Positions 17,652 through 25,967 of a stretch of 64,000 nt of DNA are shown here, in pieces. The DNA is taken from the NCBI RefSeq assembly GCF_003344045.1, contig NZ_QFWX01000003.1, forward strand, positions 186,001 through 250,000, written 5' to 3'. The position numbers and the translations under genes were made by a program. Each line of letters begins with the position of its first letter. Position 1 is the first letter of the stretch. The notes under the pieces are model-generated. The model had not been told where the DNA came from, did not search any database, and saw only the letters and a list, made by a program, of their open reading frames with translations. The DNA is from Marinobacter vulgaris (GTDB lineage: Bacteria; Pseudomonadota; Gammaproteobacteria; Pseudomonadales; Oleiphilaceae).

Positions 17652-18866
17652 CTAAATCAACGCCCCATGAACAATAGCCCGCAATTCCTGACGGACCGGG
17701 TAGGTCGATGAGGGGATCAGTTGCGTCATGAAGATCACCACCATCTCCTCCACAGGATCAATAAAAAAGTTGGTACTCGCCAGGCCACCCCAACCATACT
17801 CGCCGACCGATCCGTTGATCTGGGATTTGGCGACGTCAGTCTTTATCGAAAAGCCCAGACCGAAGCCACTTCCGGCATAGGGTGTTTCGCTGAACGCGCC
17901 GACAGAGAGGCCAGGCAGGTCCTGATTGCCGGGCAGATGATTGCGACGCATGAATTCCAGAGTCTTTCGGCCAATGATCCGCCGCCCGCCAAACTCGCCG
18001 CCCTGACAGAGTGCCTGGGCAAAGTGGAAATAATCGTCAATGGTGGAAACCAGCCCGCCGCCGCCGGATGTTAACCTCGCTCTGTCCCGGAAAGGGGATG
18101 TCTGCGGATCGTCCTGCAGCTTGAACTGATCGACAGGATCGTACTGATAGCAGGCGGCGAAACGCTCAAGCTGATCGTCACGAACATGGAAGCCGGTGTC
18201 GGGCATGGCCAATGGTTCAAAGATGTGCTCGCGCAGGTACTCATCAAATGGCTTATCAGCCAGCAACTGCACCAGATACCCCAGCACATCCGTGCTGACC
18301 GAATAGTTCCAGGCGGTACCCGGTGAGAACTCCAGCGGCAGTTCTGCCAGGTGACCGACGAACGCCTCCAGTGTCATATCCCGGCTGCCATCCAGTTTCA
18401 GCTCCCGGTAGGCGGCGTCAACGTTGGTGCGGTTCATGAACCCGTAGGTCAGGCCTGACATATGGGTAAACAGGTCGCGAATGGTCATGGTGCTGGCTGC
18501 AGGTGTGGTCAGGAAATTGGGGTAGACACCGCTTTTGTAGACCCGCAGGTTTTTCCAGTCCGGAATATACTTGTGTACGGGATCATCCAGCAAAAACCGC
18601 CCCTGCTCATAGAGCTGCATCATGGCGACAGACGTAATCGGCTTGGTCATGGAATAAATGCGGAAAACCGTATCCCGGCAGACCGGCTTGTTGCGCTCCA
18701 CATCCATCAGCCCCTGAGCTTTCAGATAGGCAATTTCTCCACGCCGGGCCACCAGAGTCAGCGTGCCGGGCAATTTACCCGGCTGGATATAGCGGCGGTC
18801 AAGATGGTCTTCGATGTGAGTAAGGTGGTCTGGCGCAAGGCCGATAACCTGTTTGGATTCCGTCAT
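17652..18866 (-). CDS. Serine hydrolase of the beta-lactamase (class C) family, EstB-like
   Basis: 404 residues. The catalytic SxxK is SMTK at 72-75 ([21 protein letters not shown]); the second-motif Tyr lies in [12 protein letters not shown], where YSV replaces the usual Yx[15 protein letters not shown] stands near the third motif. There is no signal peptide, so it is cytoplasmic and more likely a family VIII esterase than a beta-lactamase or penicillin-binding protein. A 61-bp repeat begins 6 bp upstream of its ATG, so its promoter region has been rearranged. Confidence 0.88.
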   Translation of the reverse strand: MTESKQVIGLAPDHLTHIEDHLDRRYIQPGKLPGTLTLVARRGEIAYLKAQGLMDVERNKPVCRDTVFRIYSMTKPITSVAMMQLYEQGRFLLDDPVHKYIPDWKNLRVYKSGVYPNFLTTPAASTMTIRDLFTHMSGLTYGFMNRTNVDAAYRELKLDGSRDMTLEAFVGHLAELPLEFSPGTAWNYSVSTDVLGYLVQLLADKPFDEYLREHIFEPLAMPDTGFHVRDDQLERFAACYQYDPVDQFKLQDDPQTSPFRDRARLTSGGGGLVSTIDDYFHFAQALCQGGEFGGRRIIGRKTLEFMRRNHLPGNQDLPGLSVGAFSETPYAGSGFGLGFSIKTDVAKSQINGSVGEYGWGGLASTNFFIDPVEEMVVIFMTQLIPSSTYPVRQELRAIVHGALI

Positions 18867-18871
18867 AGTGA

Positions 18872-18932
18872 TTACAACTCCAGCACAAGATTTCTGCCAC
18901 CAAGAAAAGTACCCAAACCGTTATCGCAGACC
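18872..18932 (-). repeat. 61-bp repeat, copy B
   Basis: The partner of 15168-15228. It begins 6 bp before the ATG of the serine hydrolase and lacks one A of the A-run, so the gene tail it encodes in copy A is shifted here. Copy B is therefore probably a fragment rather than a functional gene end, although it may carry promoter or leader sequence for the hydrolase. Confidence 0.7.
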
Positions 18933-18957
18933 GCTGGAAGTTAAAGGCCTCTGGCTC

Positions 18958-19509
18958 TCAGGATACGAGTCTGATGGGTTTTGTAGGATCGAAGTCAAGC
19001 CAGTGACTGTCCTCAATTTTGCCGTCTGCTTCCTCGACGTCCTCGCCTCCGTGATCGCGAATCAGCTCCGCTACCTTATCCTTTTGCTCACGACTGAGCT
19101 CTGCGGCGACGTGTAGCCCCGATTTTCGGTCAGTCACCGGCCCCTGTTCTTTGGCGGTATCTGCGTCGTATTCTGGCTTATCGTCTGTTTTGGTAACGGC
19201 CCCGGTTAACGATCCGGCATACGCGCCGACCCCAGCGCCGATAAAGGAACCGACCGTCCCGCCGGTGGATCCGATGGCAGCTCCCGCCGCCGCACCCGCG
19301 CCGGCGCCGATCCACGCGCCTTTGCCTGCTTCTGACGCGCCGGGAGAATGATTCTCATCGCCGCCGAAAGGCAGATTGTGGTGCTGTCCTTCAGGATTGA
19401 CAAAAAAGACCGACACCTTCTTTTTTGAAATCCCTGCGTGCTGGAGCGCTTGAGTGAGCTCCTCAGCTTTGTCTTGGTCCTCTAAACGACCAGCAATTAT
19501 AAGAGCCAT
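18958..19509 (-). CDS. Glycine-zipper stress-type hypothetical protein
   Basis: 183 residues from ATG 19509, with a GAGGATT ribosome-binding site. The N-terminal part (MALIIAGRLEDQDKAEELTQ) resembles small-molecule-binding alpha/beta domains of uncharacterised stress proteins. The middle (GAWIGAGAGAAAGAAIGSTG and following) is a long glycine zipper likely to insert in or associate with membrane. The C-terminal part is acidic and contains LSREQKDKVAELIRDHGGED. Function unknown. The zipper length suggests two helices in a hairpin. Confidence 0.75.
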   Translation of the reverse strand: MALIIAGRLEDQDKAEELTQALQHAGISKKKVSVFFVNPEGQHHNLPFGGDENHSPGASEAGKGAWIGAGAGAAAGAAIGSTGGTVGSFIGAGVGAYAGSLTGAVTKTDDKPEYDADTAKEQGPVTDRKSGLHVAAELSREQKDKVAELIRDHGGEDVEEADGKIEDSHWLDFDPTKPIRLVS

Positions 19510-19640
19510 AAGCAATCCTCGGTTTTGCTAGTATAAATATTTGTTGATTTTTCACCGTTAAAGGTAGCAGAAGCTAAATAGATTGCTTTTTCAAAGAAGC
19601 TAGTCGTGGCCTCCTCAAGGATGTCTAGAGCCTTTTGCGA

Positions 19641-20138
19641 TCAGTACGGCGGCAGATCATGCTTTTTTAGCCAGGCCTGAAAAGGCGCCGCCGAGTTCTC
19701 GAGTTCGATCTGGGTCAATCCCAATTGTTCGGGCCTGACGGCGTGAGTCTGACCGTAAAGTTGCTCTGCGATATTGCCGTCGGCGAAGCCGGCACGATTT
19801 GCCGTTTCTTGAGGCGCGGCAAACACAGTTCGGGGAATACGAGCCCAGTGAGTGGCAGCCAGACACATCGGGCAGGGCTCGCAGCTTGCGTACAGGGTAG
19901 CTTCCGGCATATGCGCGCTCCTCAGCATCCTGCCTGCCATGCGTATTGCCGCTACCTCAGCGTGGGCGGTAGGGTCGCAATCCAGCTTTGCCCGGTTACC
20001 AGCCCTGGCAATAACATTGCCATTGTGAACAACCAAAGCGCCAAAAGGGGCTCCGCCTTCGTCGACCGATTCTATGGCCAGTTGAATGGCTTGCTGGAGA
20101 AACGCTTTGTCAGTGTCGTCGGTCAGGGGATAGCTCAC
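19641..20138 (-). CDS. Nucleoside deaminase (guanine/cytidine deaminase-like)
   Basis: 165 residues of the zinc cytidine-deaminase superfamily: HAEVAAI with the zinc His and catalytic Glu near 58-60, and the zinc-binding PCPMC (ASCEPCPMCLAATHWARI). GGAPFGALVV and TVFAAPQE resemble bacterial guanine deaminase and tRNA-adenosine deaminase relatives. The C-terminal AWLKKHDLPPY is like GuaD-type enzymes. The substrate is not certain. It is a single gene on the minus strand. Confidence 0.88.
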   Translation of the reverse strand: MSYPLTDDTDKAFLQQAIQLAIESVDEGGAPFGALVVHNGNVIARAGNRAKLDCDPTAHAEVAAIRMAGRMLRSAHMPEATLYASCEPCPMCLAATHWARIPRTVFAAPQETANRAGFADGNIAEQLYGQTHAVRPEQLGLTQIELENSAAPFQAWLKKHDLPPY

Positions 20139-20190
20139 GTTCTGCCTCTCCTCATTGTTGGATTTTGCTTGCGGACGGTCATCACGAAGT

Positions 20191-20213
20191 AAATCAGTCC
20201 CGCTTTTTCGGGT
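20191..20213 (+). repeat. Loose copy of the dispersed CTGTCCCGGTTTT motif
   Basis: AAATCAGTCCCGCTTTTTCG in the gap between the short rho gene and the deaminase. It resembles the other motif copies but has GC where they have GG. The embedded CCCG...CGGG can form a short hairpin followed on the plus strand by TTTT. Confidence 0.3.
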
Positions 20214-20258
20214 TTTCCAGTTTCAGGGCCGGCGCGGGTGTGACCCCGCAGCAGGGAT

Positions 20259-21236
20259 TCAATCGATGGGCGTGCCGGGGATGTTTTTCAGAAGCTCGGC
20301 ATTTGTGGGGTATTTTTCAAGCAGCTCAACCAGCTTTTTTGTGCCCTCTAGCGGTTTGAGGCCGCCAAGCGCCCGGCGCAACGCTCTTATTTTGTCTAAA
20401 TCTTTCGGATCCAATAACAGCTCCTCACGGCGTGTACTGCTTTTCGAAATGTCCAGCGCGGGGAATATTCGCTGATTCGCAACGTCTCTTGATAAAACCA
20501 GCTCCATGTTCCCCGTGCCCTTGAATTCCTCAAATATAACCTGGTCCATACGGCTGCCGGTATCAACCAGAACAGTTGCCAGAATGGTAAGCGAGCCGCC
20601 ATTCTCAAGGTTTCGAGCAGAGCCAAACAACCTCCGCGGGATTTCCATCGCGCGAGCATCAACCCCGCCAGACATAGTACGACCGCTGCTCTTTCGCTCC
20701 GCATTGTGCACACGCGCAAGCCTGGTGAGAGAATCAATCACAATCATGACGTTGTGACCCTCGCCAGCCTGTTGGCGGGCGATATCAAGAAGCTCATCGG
20801 CAACGCGAGCGTGATGAGCATAGCTTTCATCCGAAGAAGAAGCGTGTACCTCAGCCGGAACGCTACGCCTGAAATCAGTGACCTCTTCAGGCCGCTCATC
20901 AATCAATAACGCGTAAAGTTTAATGTCGGGATAAGCCTTTCCCACCGCCTGGCAAATATCTTTTAAAATCGTCGATTTTCCAGACCCCGGCGGTGCAACT
21001 ATCAAACCACGCTGCCCCATTCCAATCGGCGTGATCAAATCCATCGCGCGCACCGTGAGTTTTTCTGAACCTGACTCCAGGCGAATCCCCGGCGCTGGAT
21101 TGATAACCACACCGTTTAGAAAACGTTTTTGTGGATCAGCCTCACCTTCAACCTCAACCATAGCTTCGGCTTCCTCAGCCCCTGGTTTGGCGTCTTTAAT
21201 TGGCTTCCGGGTTAAACCTAATGTCTTTCTCGTCAT
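20259..21236 (-). CDS. Rho-family transcription termination helicase lacking the N-terminal RNA-binding domain
   Basis: 325 residues from ATG 21236. The ATPase core is complete: Walker A APPGSGKS at 81-88, catalytic Glu in LIDERPEEVT (115), Walker B VIDSLTRLAR, Q-loop GRTMSGGVDARAM, R-loop GTGNMELVLSRDVANQR with the arginine finger near 250. What is missing is the N-terminal helix bundle and cold-shock RNA-binding domain of normal Rho (about 419 residues in E. coli). Only about 36 charged residues precede the core. The roughly 120 bp upstream holds no remnant of that domain. It is therefore a short Rho paralogue, presumably beside a full-length Rho elsewhere. A longer open frame starting at 21503 is judged spurious. 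Confidence 0.85.
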   Translation of the reverse strand: MTRKTLGLTRKPIKDAKPGAEEAEAMVEVEGEADPQKRFLNGVVINPAPGIRLESGSEKLTVRAMDLITPIGMGQRGLIVAPPGSGKSTILKDICQAVGKAYPDIKLYALLIDERPEEVTDFRRSVPAEVHASSSDESYAHHARVADELLDIARQQAGEGHNVMIVIDSLTRLARVHNAERKSSGRTMSGGVDARAMEIPRRLFGSARNLENGGSLTILATVLVDTGSRMDQVIFEEFKGTGNMELVLSRDVANQRIFPALDISKSSTRREELLLDPKDLDKIRALRRALGGLKPLEGTKKLVELLEKYPTNAELLKNIPGTPID

Positions 21237-21300
21237 GGGTATTTGATAGCTCTTGTTTGATAGGTATTTTTGAGATGGTAAGCTTAAGGTAAAAAAACCG

Positions 21301-21310
21301 TGTGCACACA
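21301..21310. promoter_or_regulatory. Palindrome TGTGCACACA upstream of the short rho gene
   Basis: A perfect 10-base palindrome about 65 bp upstream of the rho-paralogue ATG, followed on the minus strand by a T-tract. Position and symmetry suggest an operator or part of a promoter; no matching regulator is identified. Confidence 0.35.
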
Positions 21311-21315
21311 ATAAG

Positions 21316-21329
21316 TCTGTCCCGGTTTT
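21316..21329 (+). repeat. Dispersed CTGTCCCGGTTTT motif, copy 2
   Basis: TCTGTCCCGGTTTT between the thioesterase stop and the short rho start. It matches the copy at 21955 over at least 13 bases. Confidence 0.45.
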
Positions 21330-21360
21330 GAGAGGCTGGTTCGCGTCTCGGGCGCCGGTC

Positions 21361-21840
21361 TCATTTTTTATGTAGCGCCCTGTAGCGTTCCTCGAGTTCG
21401 GCACGAATTGCCCGGCGTTCCTTTCCGTTGGCAAATCGCCGGATCTGATCATCGGTACGTGGAACCAGCTGCGGCACGGCGACGGCTTTGCCGTTGTCAT
21501 CAACCGCCACCATGGTAAAAAAGCAGCTGTTGCTATGGCGAACCAACTTGTCGCGAATGTTCTCGGTGACTACTTTAATGCCGATCTCCATTGAGGTGCG
21601 GCCGGTGAAGTTCACACTGGCCAGAAAGGTGACCAGCTCGCCCACATGGATGGGTTGCAGGAACATCACCTGGTCGACGGACAGGGTAACGACATATGTC
21701 CCCGCGTAACGGCTGGCGCAGGCATAGGCGACCTCGTCCAGGTACTTCAGCAGGGTGCCGCCGTGCACATTGCCGGAGAAATTGGCTTTGTCCGGCGTCA
21801 TCAGGACGGTCATGCTCAGGCTTGTTGAATGGTTTTCCAT
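21361..21840 (-). CDS. Acyl-CoA thioesterase, YciA/hotdog family
   Basis: 159 residues of the hotdog fold: MTVLMTPDKANFSGNVHGGTLLKYLDEVAYACASR is the YciA/BACH active-site region, with Asn, His and the catalytic Asp of LDEVA. VDQVMFLQPIHVGELVTFLA follows. It is predicted to hydrolyse acyl-CoA to free acid and CoA in the cytoplasm. Length is normal. No fatty-acid gene is adjacent. Confidence 0.9.
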   Translation of the reverse strand: MENHSTSLSMTVLMTPDKANFSGNVHGGTLLKYLDEVAYACASRYAGTYVVTLSVDQVMFLQPIHVGELVTFLASVNFTGRTSMEIGIKVVTENIRDKLVRHSNSCFFTMVAVDDNGKAVAVPQLVPRTDDQIRRFANGKERRAIRAELEERYRALHKK

Positions 21841-21954
21841 GGTGTTTCTCTGGTGGTTTGTTATCCAGTATAGGTGCCCGGGTGCTGGCAGGTGACAGTA
21901 CTTATTAATCTCCCTCGAAAGTCACCAGATCCACATCGGTCACAAAAAACAGAT

Positions 21955-21967
21955 CTGTCCCGGTTTT
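21955..21967 (+). repeat. Dispersed CTGTCCCGGTTTT motif, copy 3
   Basis: CTGTCCCGGTTTT ends at the stop codon of the lipoprotein gene (21968). An AGATCTG lies just before it and an AGATCT just after, giving a partly symmetric setting. Confidence 0.45.
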
Positions 21968-22528
21968 TTACTCGCACAGATCTCTTGGTGCCCGTTCAAT
22001 CTTTTGTGTGTTCGAAGTTTTTCCGGCCACGGGAATTATCAAAAAGCCAGTCCCGGCGAAGGCAGTCGATTGGGTGATGCGGCCCTGGCCAGAGGCATCC
22101 AGTCCCAGGGTTGTCTTACTGGTCACCACACCAATGAAGGGATTGCCAGGCTCGCGGGCGCCGGAGGCGATGTATTCTCGCTTCAGCTCAAGCAGGCCGG
22201 CCTCAAACTCGAAATCTTCTCCTTCCTGGAATCGGGATTGTTTGAGCACGACACCATTCGAGATCGCAGAAGCGATTAAACTGTTGCCATCACCTTTCTG
22301 AATGTTGACCGCCTCTGGCCTCGTTTCTGAAGGAAACGCGTCCGGCCAAAGGATGGAGGTCAAACACGCGGGCGCTGAGCCGTCCGATGGGTTGCTGCAA
22401 TTTCTGTAACAACCGACAAACGCATCAAGGTTGGGCGATTCCGCGAATCCGATGTCGTTTTCCGTCACTTCTGTGGAGGCGCAGCCCGCAAACAACAGGA
22501 ACAGTGTCATTAGAACGGCTTGTTTCAT
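21968..22528 (-). CDS. Hypothetical lipoprotein
   Basis: 186 residues. MKQAVLMTLFLLFAGC is a lipoprotein signal with Cys16 as the acylated residue. The mature part begins with a Cys-rich segment (FVGCYRNCSN, PACLTS), is otherwise soluble, and ends PRDLCE. I do not recognise a family. It stands alone between the thioesterase and the terminator of nrdJb. Outer- or inner-membrane location cannot be decided with confidence. Confidence 0.7.
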   Translation of the reverse strand: MKQAVLMTLFLLFAGCASTEVTENDIGFAESPNLDAFVGCYRNCSNPSDGSAPACLTSILWPDAFPSETRPEAVNIQKGDGNSLIASAISNGVVLKQSRFQEGEDFEFEAGLLELKREYIASGAREPGNPFIGVVTSKTTLGLDASGQGRITQSTAFAGTGFLIIPVAGKTSNTQKIERAPRDLCE

Positions 22529-22632
22529 TTCAACGCCAATTCCTTAGAGAGACCTTTTTGAAAAATAGCTCTATACCAGTGATTCGAACACTTGTCGCAT
22601 AGCCCCGCCTTTTTAACCCCTCCGAAAACAAA

Positions 22633-22660
22633 AAGGCCCGAAGTTCTCGCTCCAGGCCTT
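22633..22660 (-). terminator. Rho-independent terminator after nrdJb
   Basis: On the minus strand the stem AAGGCC/GGCCTT (with CGA/TCG inside) is followed by TTTTTGTTTT. It lies 27 bp past the nrdJb stop. Confidence 0.75.
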
Positions 22661-22686
22661 GTCGTCACTCATCGCAGTCAATCACC

Positions 22687-23382
22687 TCAACCGCACTTAC
22701 TATCGCCACAAGACAGGCAGGTCGCACACCCGTCCATCACGATCACCGCCTTGGTGTTGCACTTGCCACACATGGTGGCGTTGGGTGGGAAGTCGCTGGC
22801 TTTGTCGTCATTGGTGGCCGTGCTGTGGCTGGCTTCGAACTCGGCGCGTTTTTCGGCGAGGATGCGCTTGGTGGTTTCGCTCATTTCCTCGCTTTCCATC
22901 AGGCCGATGGCCTTCAGGTGCTTCTCGATCACGGCGCCGATTTCAGCCACCAGGGAGGGCATGAATACGCCGCCTTTCTTGAAGTAACCGCCGTTGGGGT
23001 CGTACACGCTGCGCAGCTCTTCCACCAGGAAGGTCACATCGCCACCCTTGCGGAATACCGCAGAGATAACGCGGGTTAGGGCGATGACCCACTGGAAGTG
23101 TTCCATCGACTTGGAATTGATGAACACTTCGTAGGGCTGCCGGCTTTCGTGGTCGGTGCCTTCGTTGAGCAGTATGTCATTGATGGTGATGTACATCGCG
23201 TGCTCGGCGATTGGCGGCTTGATTTTATAGGTCGTGCCCAGCAGGAAGTCCGGCCGCTCAATGTATTCGTTCATCTGAACGGGCTTGATTTCCGTCGGCG
23301 CGGCTGCCGGTTGTGCATTCGCTTCCGGGTCGGCTTTCTTGACGCGGTAGCCGACGATTTTGTTGCTGATTTTAACTGTCAT
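22687..23382 (-). CDS. nrdJb: B12-dependent ribonucleotide reductase, second subunit (NrdJb)
   Basis: 231 residues. It corresponds to the separate C-terminal part of class II ribonucleotide reductase found in the split Pseudomonas-type enzyme. The core (TYKIKPPIAEHAMYITINDI, then VFINSKSMEHFQWVIALTRV) is the conserved region. The C-terminal Cys cluster (MCGKCN, DGCATCLSCGD, KCG) supplies the CxxC pairs needed to re-reduce the active-site disulfide, with thioredoxin as probable reductant. It starts 31 bp after nrdJa and shares its promoter. Confidence 0.9.
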   Translation of the reverse strand: MTVKISNKIVGYRVKKADPEANAQPAAAPTEIKPVQMNEYIERPDFLLGTTYKIKPPIAEHAMYITINDILLNEGTDHESRQPYEVFINSKSMEHFQWVIALTRVISAVFRKGGDVTFLVEELRSVYDPNGGYFKKGGVFMPSLVAEIGAVIEKHLKAIGLMESEEMSETTKRILAEKRAEFEASHSTATNDDKASDFPPNATMCGKCNTKAVIVMDGCATCLSCGDSKCG

Positions 23383-23412
23383 GATGTCCTGTCCTGTGTC
23401 GGTTATCGCAGA

Positions 23413-25551
23413 TCAATACTTACCGTAAGTGCCTTCTTTGAGCGCATCGAAGAGATTGGCGGCGTTGTGGATTTCGCCGTCGTACTCAACTTCCTCGTTG
23501 CCCTTGAGGGTTACTTTGCTGCCATCGTCCAGGGTGAACTCGTAGAGGGTATTTTCCAGATCCTTTTCCTGGACCAGTACGCCCTGGAAAGCTTCCGGGT
23601 TGAAGCGGAAGGTGGTGCAACCTTTCAGACCCTTGTCGTAGGCGTACATGTAGATGTCTTTGAAGTCCGGGTACGCAAAGTCCTGGGGGACGTTGGCAGT
23701 CTTGGAAATGGAGGAGTCCACCCACAACTGCGCAGCGGCCTGGATGTCCACGTGCTGCGCCGGTGTCACATCTTCGGAGGTGGTGAAGTAGTGGGGCAGG
23801 CGCTTGTCTTCTTCTTCGGAGAAGGGCATGGCACCGGGATTGACCAGGTGGCGGTAGGCCAGCAGCTCGAAGGAGAATACGTCGACTTTTTCCTTGGTCT
23901 TACGACCTTCGCGGATGATGTTGCGCGCGTAGTGGTGCGAGAAGCTCGGCTCGATGCCATTACTGGCGTTGTTGGCCAGTGACAGGCTGATGGTGCCGGT
24001 GGGTGCGATGGAGGTGTGGTGGGTAAAGCGCCCACCTTTCTCAGCCAGCTTTTCCACCAGCTCAGGCTCCACGCCGGCAATCTGCTGCATGTAACGGCTG
24101 TACCTGGCGTGCAGTACGCGACCCTTGAGCTTGTCGCCCAGCTTGTAGCCATCCTCGGACAGCTGCGGGCACTTGGTCAGCATCTTCGGCGTTACTTCAA
24201 ACTCGTCGTCCATGATCGGCGCCGGGCCTTTCTCTTCGGCCAGGGCCAGGGACTGGCGCCAGCCTTCCACCGCCATTTCACGCACAACGTCTTCGGTGAA
24301 CTGCACGGATTCGGAGGAACCGTAAGGCATGCGTAACATGGCAAGGGTGGAACCCAGGCCGAGGATGCCCATGCCGTGGCGGCGCTTGTAGGTGATTTCG
24401 TGGCGCTGTTCTTCCAGCGGCAGACCGTTGATTTCCACCACGTTGTCCAGCATGCGCGTGAAGATGGCCACTACCTTGCGGTACTTCTCGTAGTTGAAGC
24501 TGGCCTTGTCGGTGAACGGGTAGTCCACGAACATGGTCAAGTTCACGGAGCCCAGCAGGCAGCTGCCATACGGGGGCAGGGGCTGCTCGCCACAGGGGTT
24601 AGTGGCGCGGATGTCTTCGCAGAACCAGTTGTTGTTCATCTGGTTGACCTTGTCGATCAGGATGAAACCCGGCTCGGCGTAGTCGTAGGTGCTGGTCATG
24701 ATGGTGTCCCAGATGAACTGGGCTTTCAGGGTGCGGTAAATCTTGCACGCCACCTTGCCTTCGTCGTTGACCACGTAGCCTTTCTGTATCGGGAAGTCGC
24801 GGTAGACAAACTGGCTACTGTCGTTCAGGTCCAGACCTTCGTCGGCGGCTTCTTTCTGGGTCACGGGGAAAGACAGGTGCCAGTCGTCGTTGTTGCGCAC
24901 GGCTTCGATGAAGTCTTCGGTGATCAGCAGTGACAGGTTGAACTGGCGCAGGCGGCCGTCTTCGCGCTTGGCCTGGATAAAGTCGATCACGTCCGGGTGG
25001 TGCACGTCAAAGGTGGCCATCTGGGCTCCACGGCGGCCACCGGCAGAAGACACGGTGAAACACATGCGGTCGAAGATATCCATGAACGACAGCGGTCCGG
25101 AGGTGGTGGCGCCAGCACCGGCTACGTAGGCGCCTTTTGGGCGCAGGGTAGAGAACTCGTAGCCGATGCCGCAGCCTGCCTTGAGCGTGAGGCCGGCCTC
25201 GTGGTTTTTCTCCAGAATGTCGTTCATGGAATCCTGGACGGAGCCGGACACGGTGCAGTTAATGGTGGAGGTGGCCGGTTTGTGGGCTTCCGCGCCGGCG
25301 TTTGAGGTGATGCGGCCAGCCGGGATAGCGCCGTGGCGCAGGGCCCACGCGAACTCTTTCATGTGCTTGGCGCGGTCGGCCTTGTTTTCCACTTCCGAGA
25401 GGGCAGTGGCAACGCGGGTATAGGTTGCCTCGATGTCCTTGTCGACCGGCTCACCGGTCTTGGTTTTCAGCTGGTACTTGCTGTTCCAGATGTCCAGCGA
25501 AGCTTCCTGCATTGGAATGGTTGTTATCACGGCCTGTGCTTTTGCGTTCAT
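23413..25551 (-). CDS. nrdJa: Adenosylcobalamin-dependent ribonucleotide reductase, catalytic subunit (NrdJa)
   Basis: About 712 residues. It reduces ribonucleotides to deoxyribonucleotides using a B12-generated thiyl radical, so it is active with or without oxygen. Visible catalytic residues are Cys99 (STINCTV), Asn318-Cys320-Glu322 (NPCGEQPLPPYGSC) and Cys331; GCGIGYEFSTLRPKG and ASNGIEPSFSHH are further family motifs. ATG 25551 was chosen because of a GAGGG ribosome-binding site; an in-frame start at 25671 would run through NrdR-like operator sequence. The reductive Cys tail is in the separate NrdJb. Confidence 0.92.
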   Translation of the reverse strand: MNAKAQAVITTIPMQEASLDIWNSKYQLKTKTGEPVDKDIEATYTRVATALSEVENKADRAKHMKEFAWALRHGAIPAGRITSNAGAEAHKPATSTINCTVSGSVQDSMNDILEKNHEAGLTLKAGCGIGYEFSTLRPKGAYVAGAGATTSGPLSFMDIFDRMCFTVSSAGGRRGAQMATFDVHHPDVIDFIQAKREDGRLRQFNLSLLITEDFIEAVRNNDDWHLSFPVTQKEAADEGLDLNDSSQFVYRDFPIQKGYVVNDEGKVACKIYRTLKAQFIWDTIMTSTYDYAEPGFILIDKVNQMNNNWFCEDIRATNPCGEQPLPPYGSCLLGSVNLTMFVDYPFTDKASFNYEKYRKVVAIFTRMLDNVVEINGLPLEEQRHEITYKRRHGMGILGLGSTLAMLRMPYGSSESVQFTEDVVREMAVEGWRQSLALAEEKGPAPIMDDEFEVTPKMLTKCPQLSEDGYKLGDKLKGRVLHARYSRYMQQIAGVEPELVEKLAEKGGRFTHHTSIAPTGTISLSLANNASNGIEPSFSHHYARNIIREGRKTKEKVDVFSFELLAYRHLVNPGAMPFSEEEDKRLPHYFTTSEDVTPAQHVDIQAAAQLWVDSSISKTANVPQDFAYPDFKDIYMYAYDKGLKGCTTFRFNPEAFQGVLVQEKDLENTLYEFTLDDGSKVTLKGNEEVEYDGEIHNAANLFDALKEGTYGKY

Positions 25552-25671
25552 TACTGCCCTCGAATGTCCGTTGTATCTTTCGATGACCGCTGCGAACCGC
25601 ACCCGGCCATACCCCGATGTTTCTTCAAACTGTGTCAGCCCGGCAGGCTGTCGTGCTTCAGATCTGGTCAA

Positions 25672-25687
25672 ACACTAGATCTGGTGT
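25672..25687. promoter_or_regulatory. NrdR-box-like palindrome in the nrdJ leader
   Basis: ACACTAGATCTGGTGT matches the general NrdR pattern ACAC-w-ATAT-w-tt-GTGT at about 13 of 16 positions, with perfect ACAC/GTGT ends. It lies some 120 bp upstream of the chosen nrdJa start and downstream of the predicted transcription start. Confidence 0.4.
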
Positions 25688-25805
25688 TTTTCTTTCCCGC
25701 CGCAAAGCCCGGGAAGGGCCTGGTGGCAGGTTTAAAGGAAAGAGGTTCACCCTCTGTTTAACGGGTCGTATCCTGTGCTCCGCGTAGTGGTGAGCGGGCA
25801 AGAAA

Positions 25806-25860
25806 ACCCCATATATGGGTGAATAGTTGATGAGTATAACAGGATATAGTGGTCTGTGAA
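25806..25860 (-). promoter_or_regulatory. nrdJa promoter overlapped by two NrdR-like boxes
   Basis: On the minus strand TTCACA (25855-25860), a 16-bp spacer and TATACT (25833-25838) form a sigma-70 promoter. The spacer holds CCACTATATCCTGT, and CCCATATATGGG (25808-25819) is centred about 32 bp further on, roughly three helical turns. Paired, helically phased boxes of this kind are typical of NrdR, the ATP/dATP-sensing repressor of ribonucleotide reductase genes. Confidence 0.6.
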
Positions 25861-25967
25861 TAAGAAGACGACTATAGATAGCGGCTGAAAGCGCAAGAAA
25901 TTCAATGAAGGAATGCTTGAAAACAGGAAATTGCTCTGGAAACGCCGGCTTGAGCGGGTTCGCCAGA

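Noticed and set aside
21237..21503. A longer N-terminus for the short Rho from an upstream in-frame ATG
   Set aside because: It would overlap the thioesterase gene and shows no cold-shock domain; the residues look like translated intergenic DNA.
25552..25825. A cobalamin riboswitch in the nrdJ leader
   Set aside because: The leader is long and contains AACCTGCC, as in the B12 box, but the rest of the conserved core could not be found. A covariance-model search would decide it.
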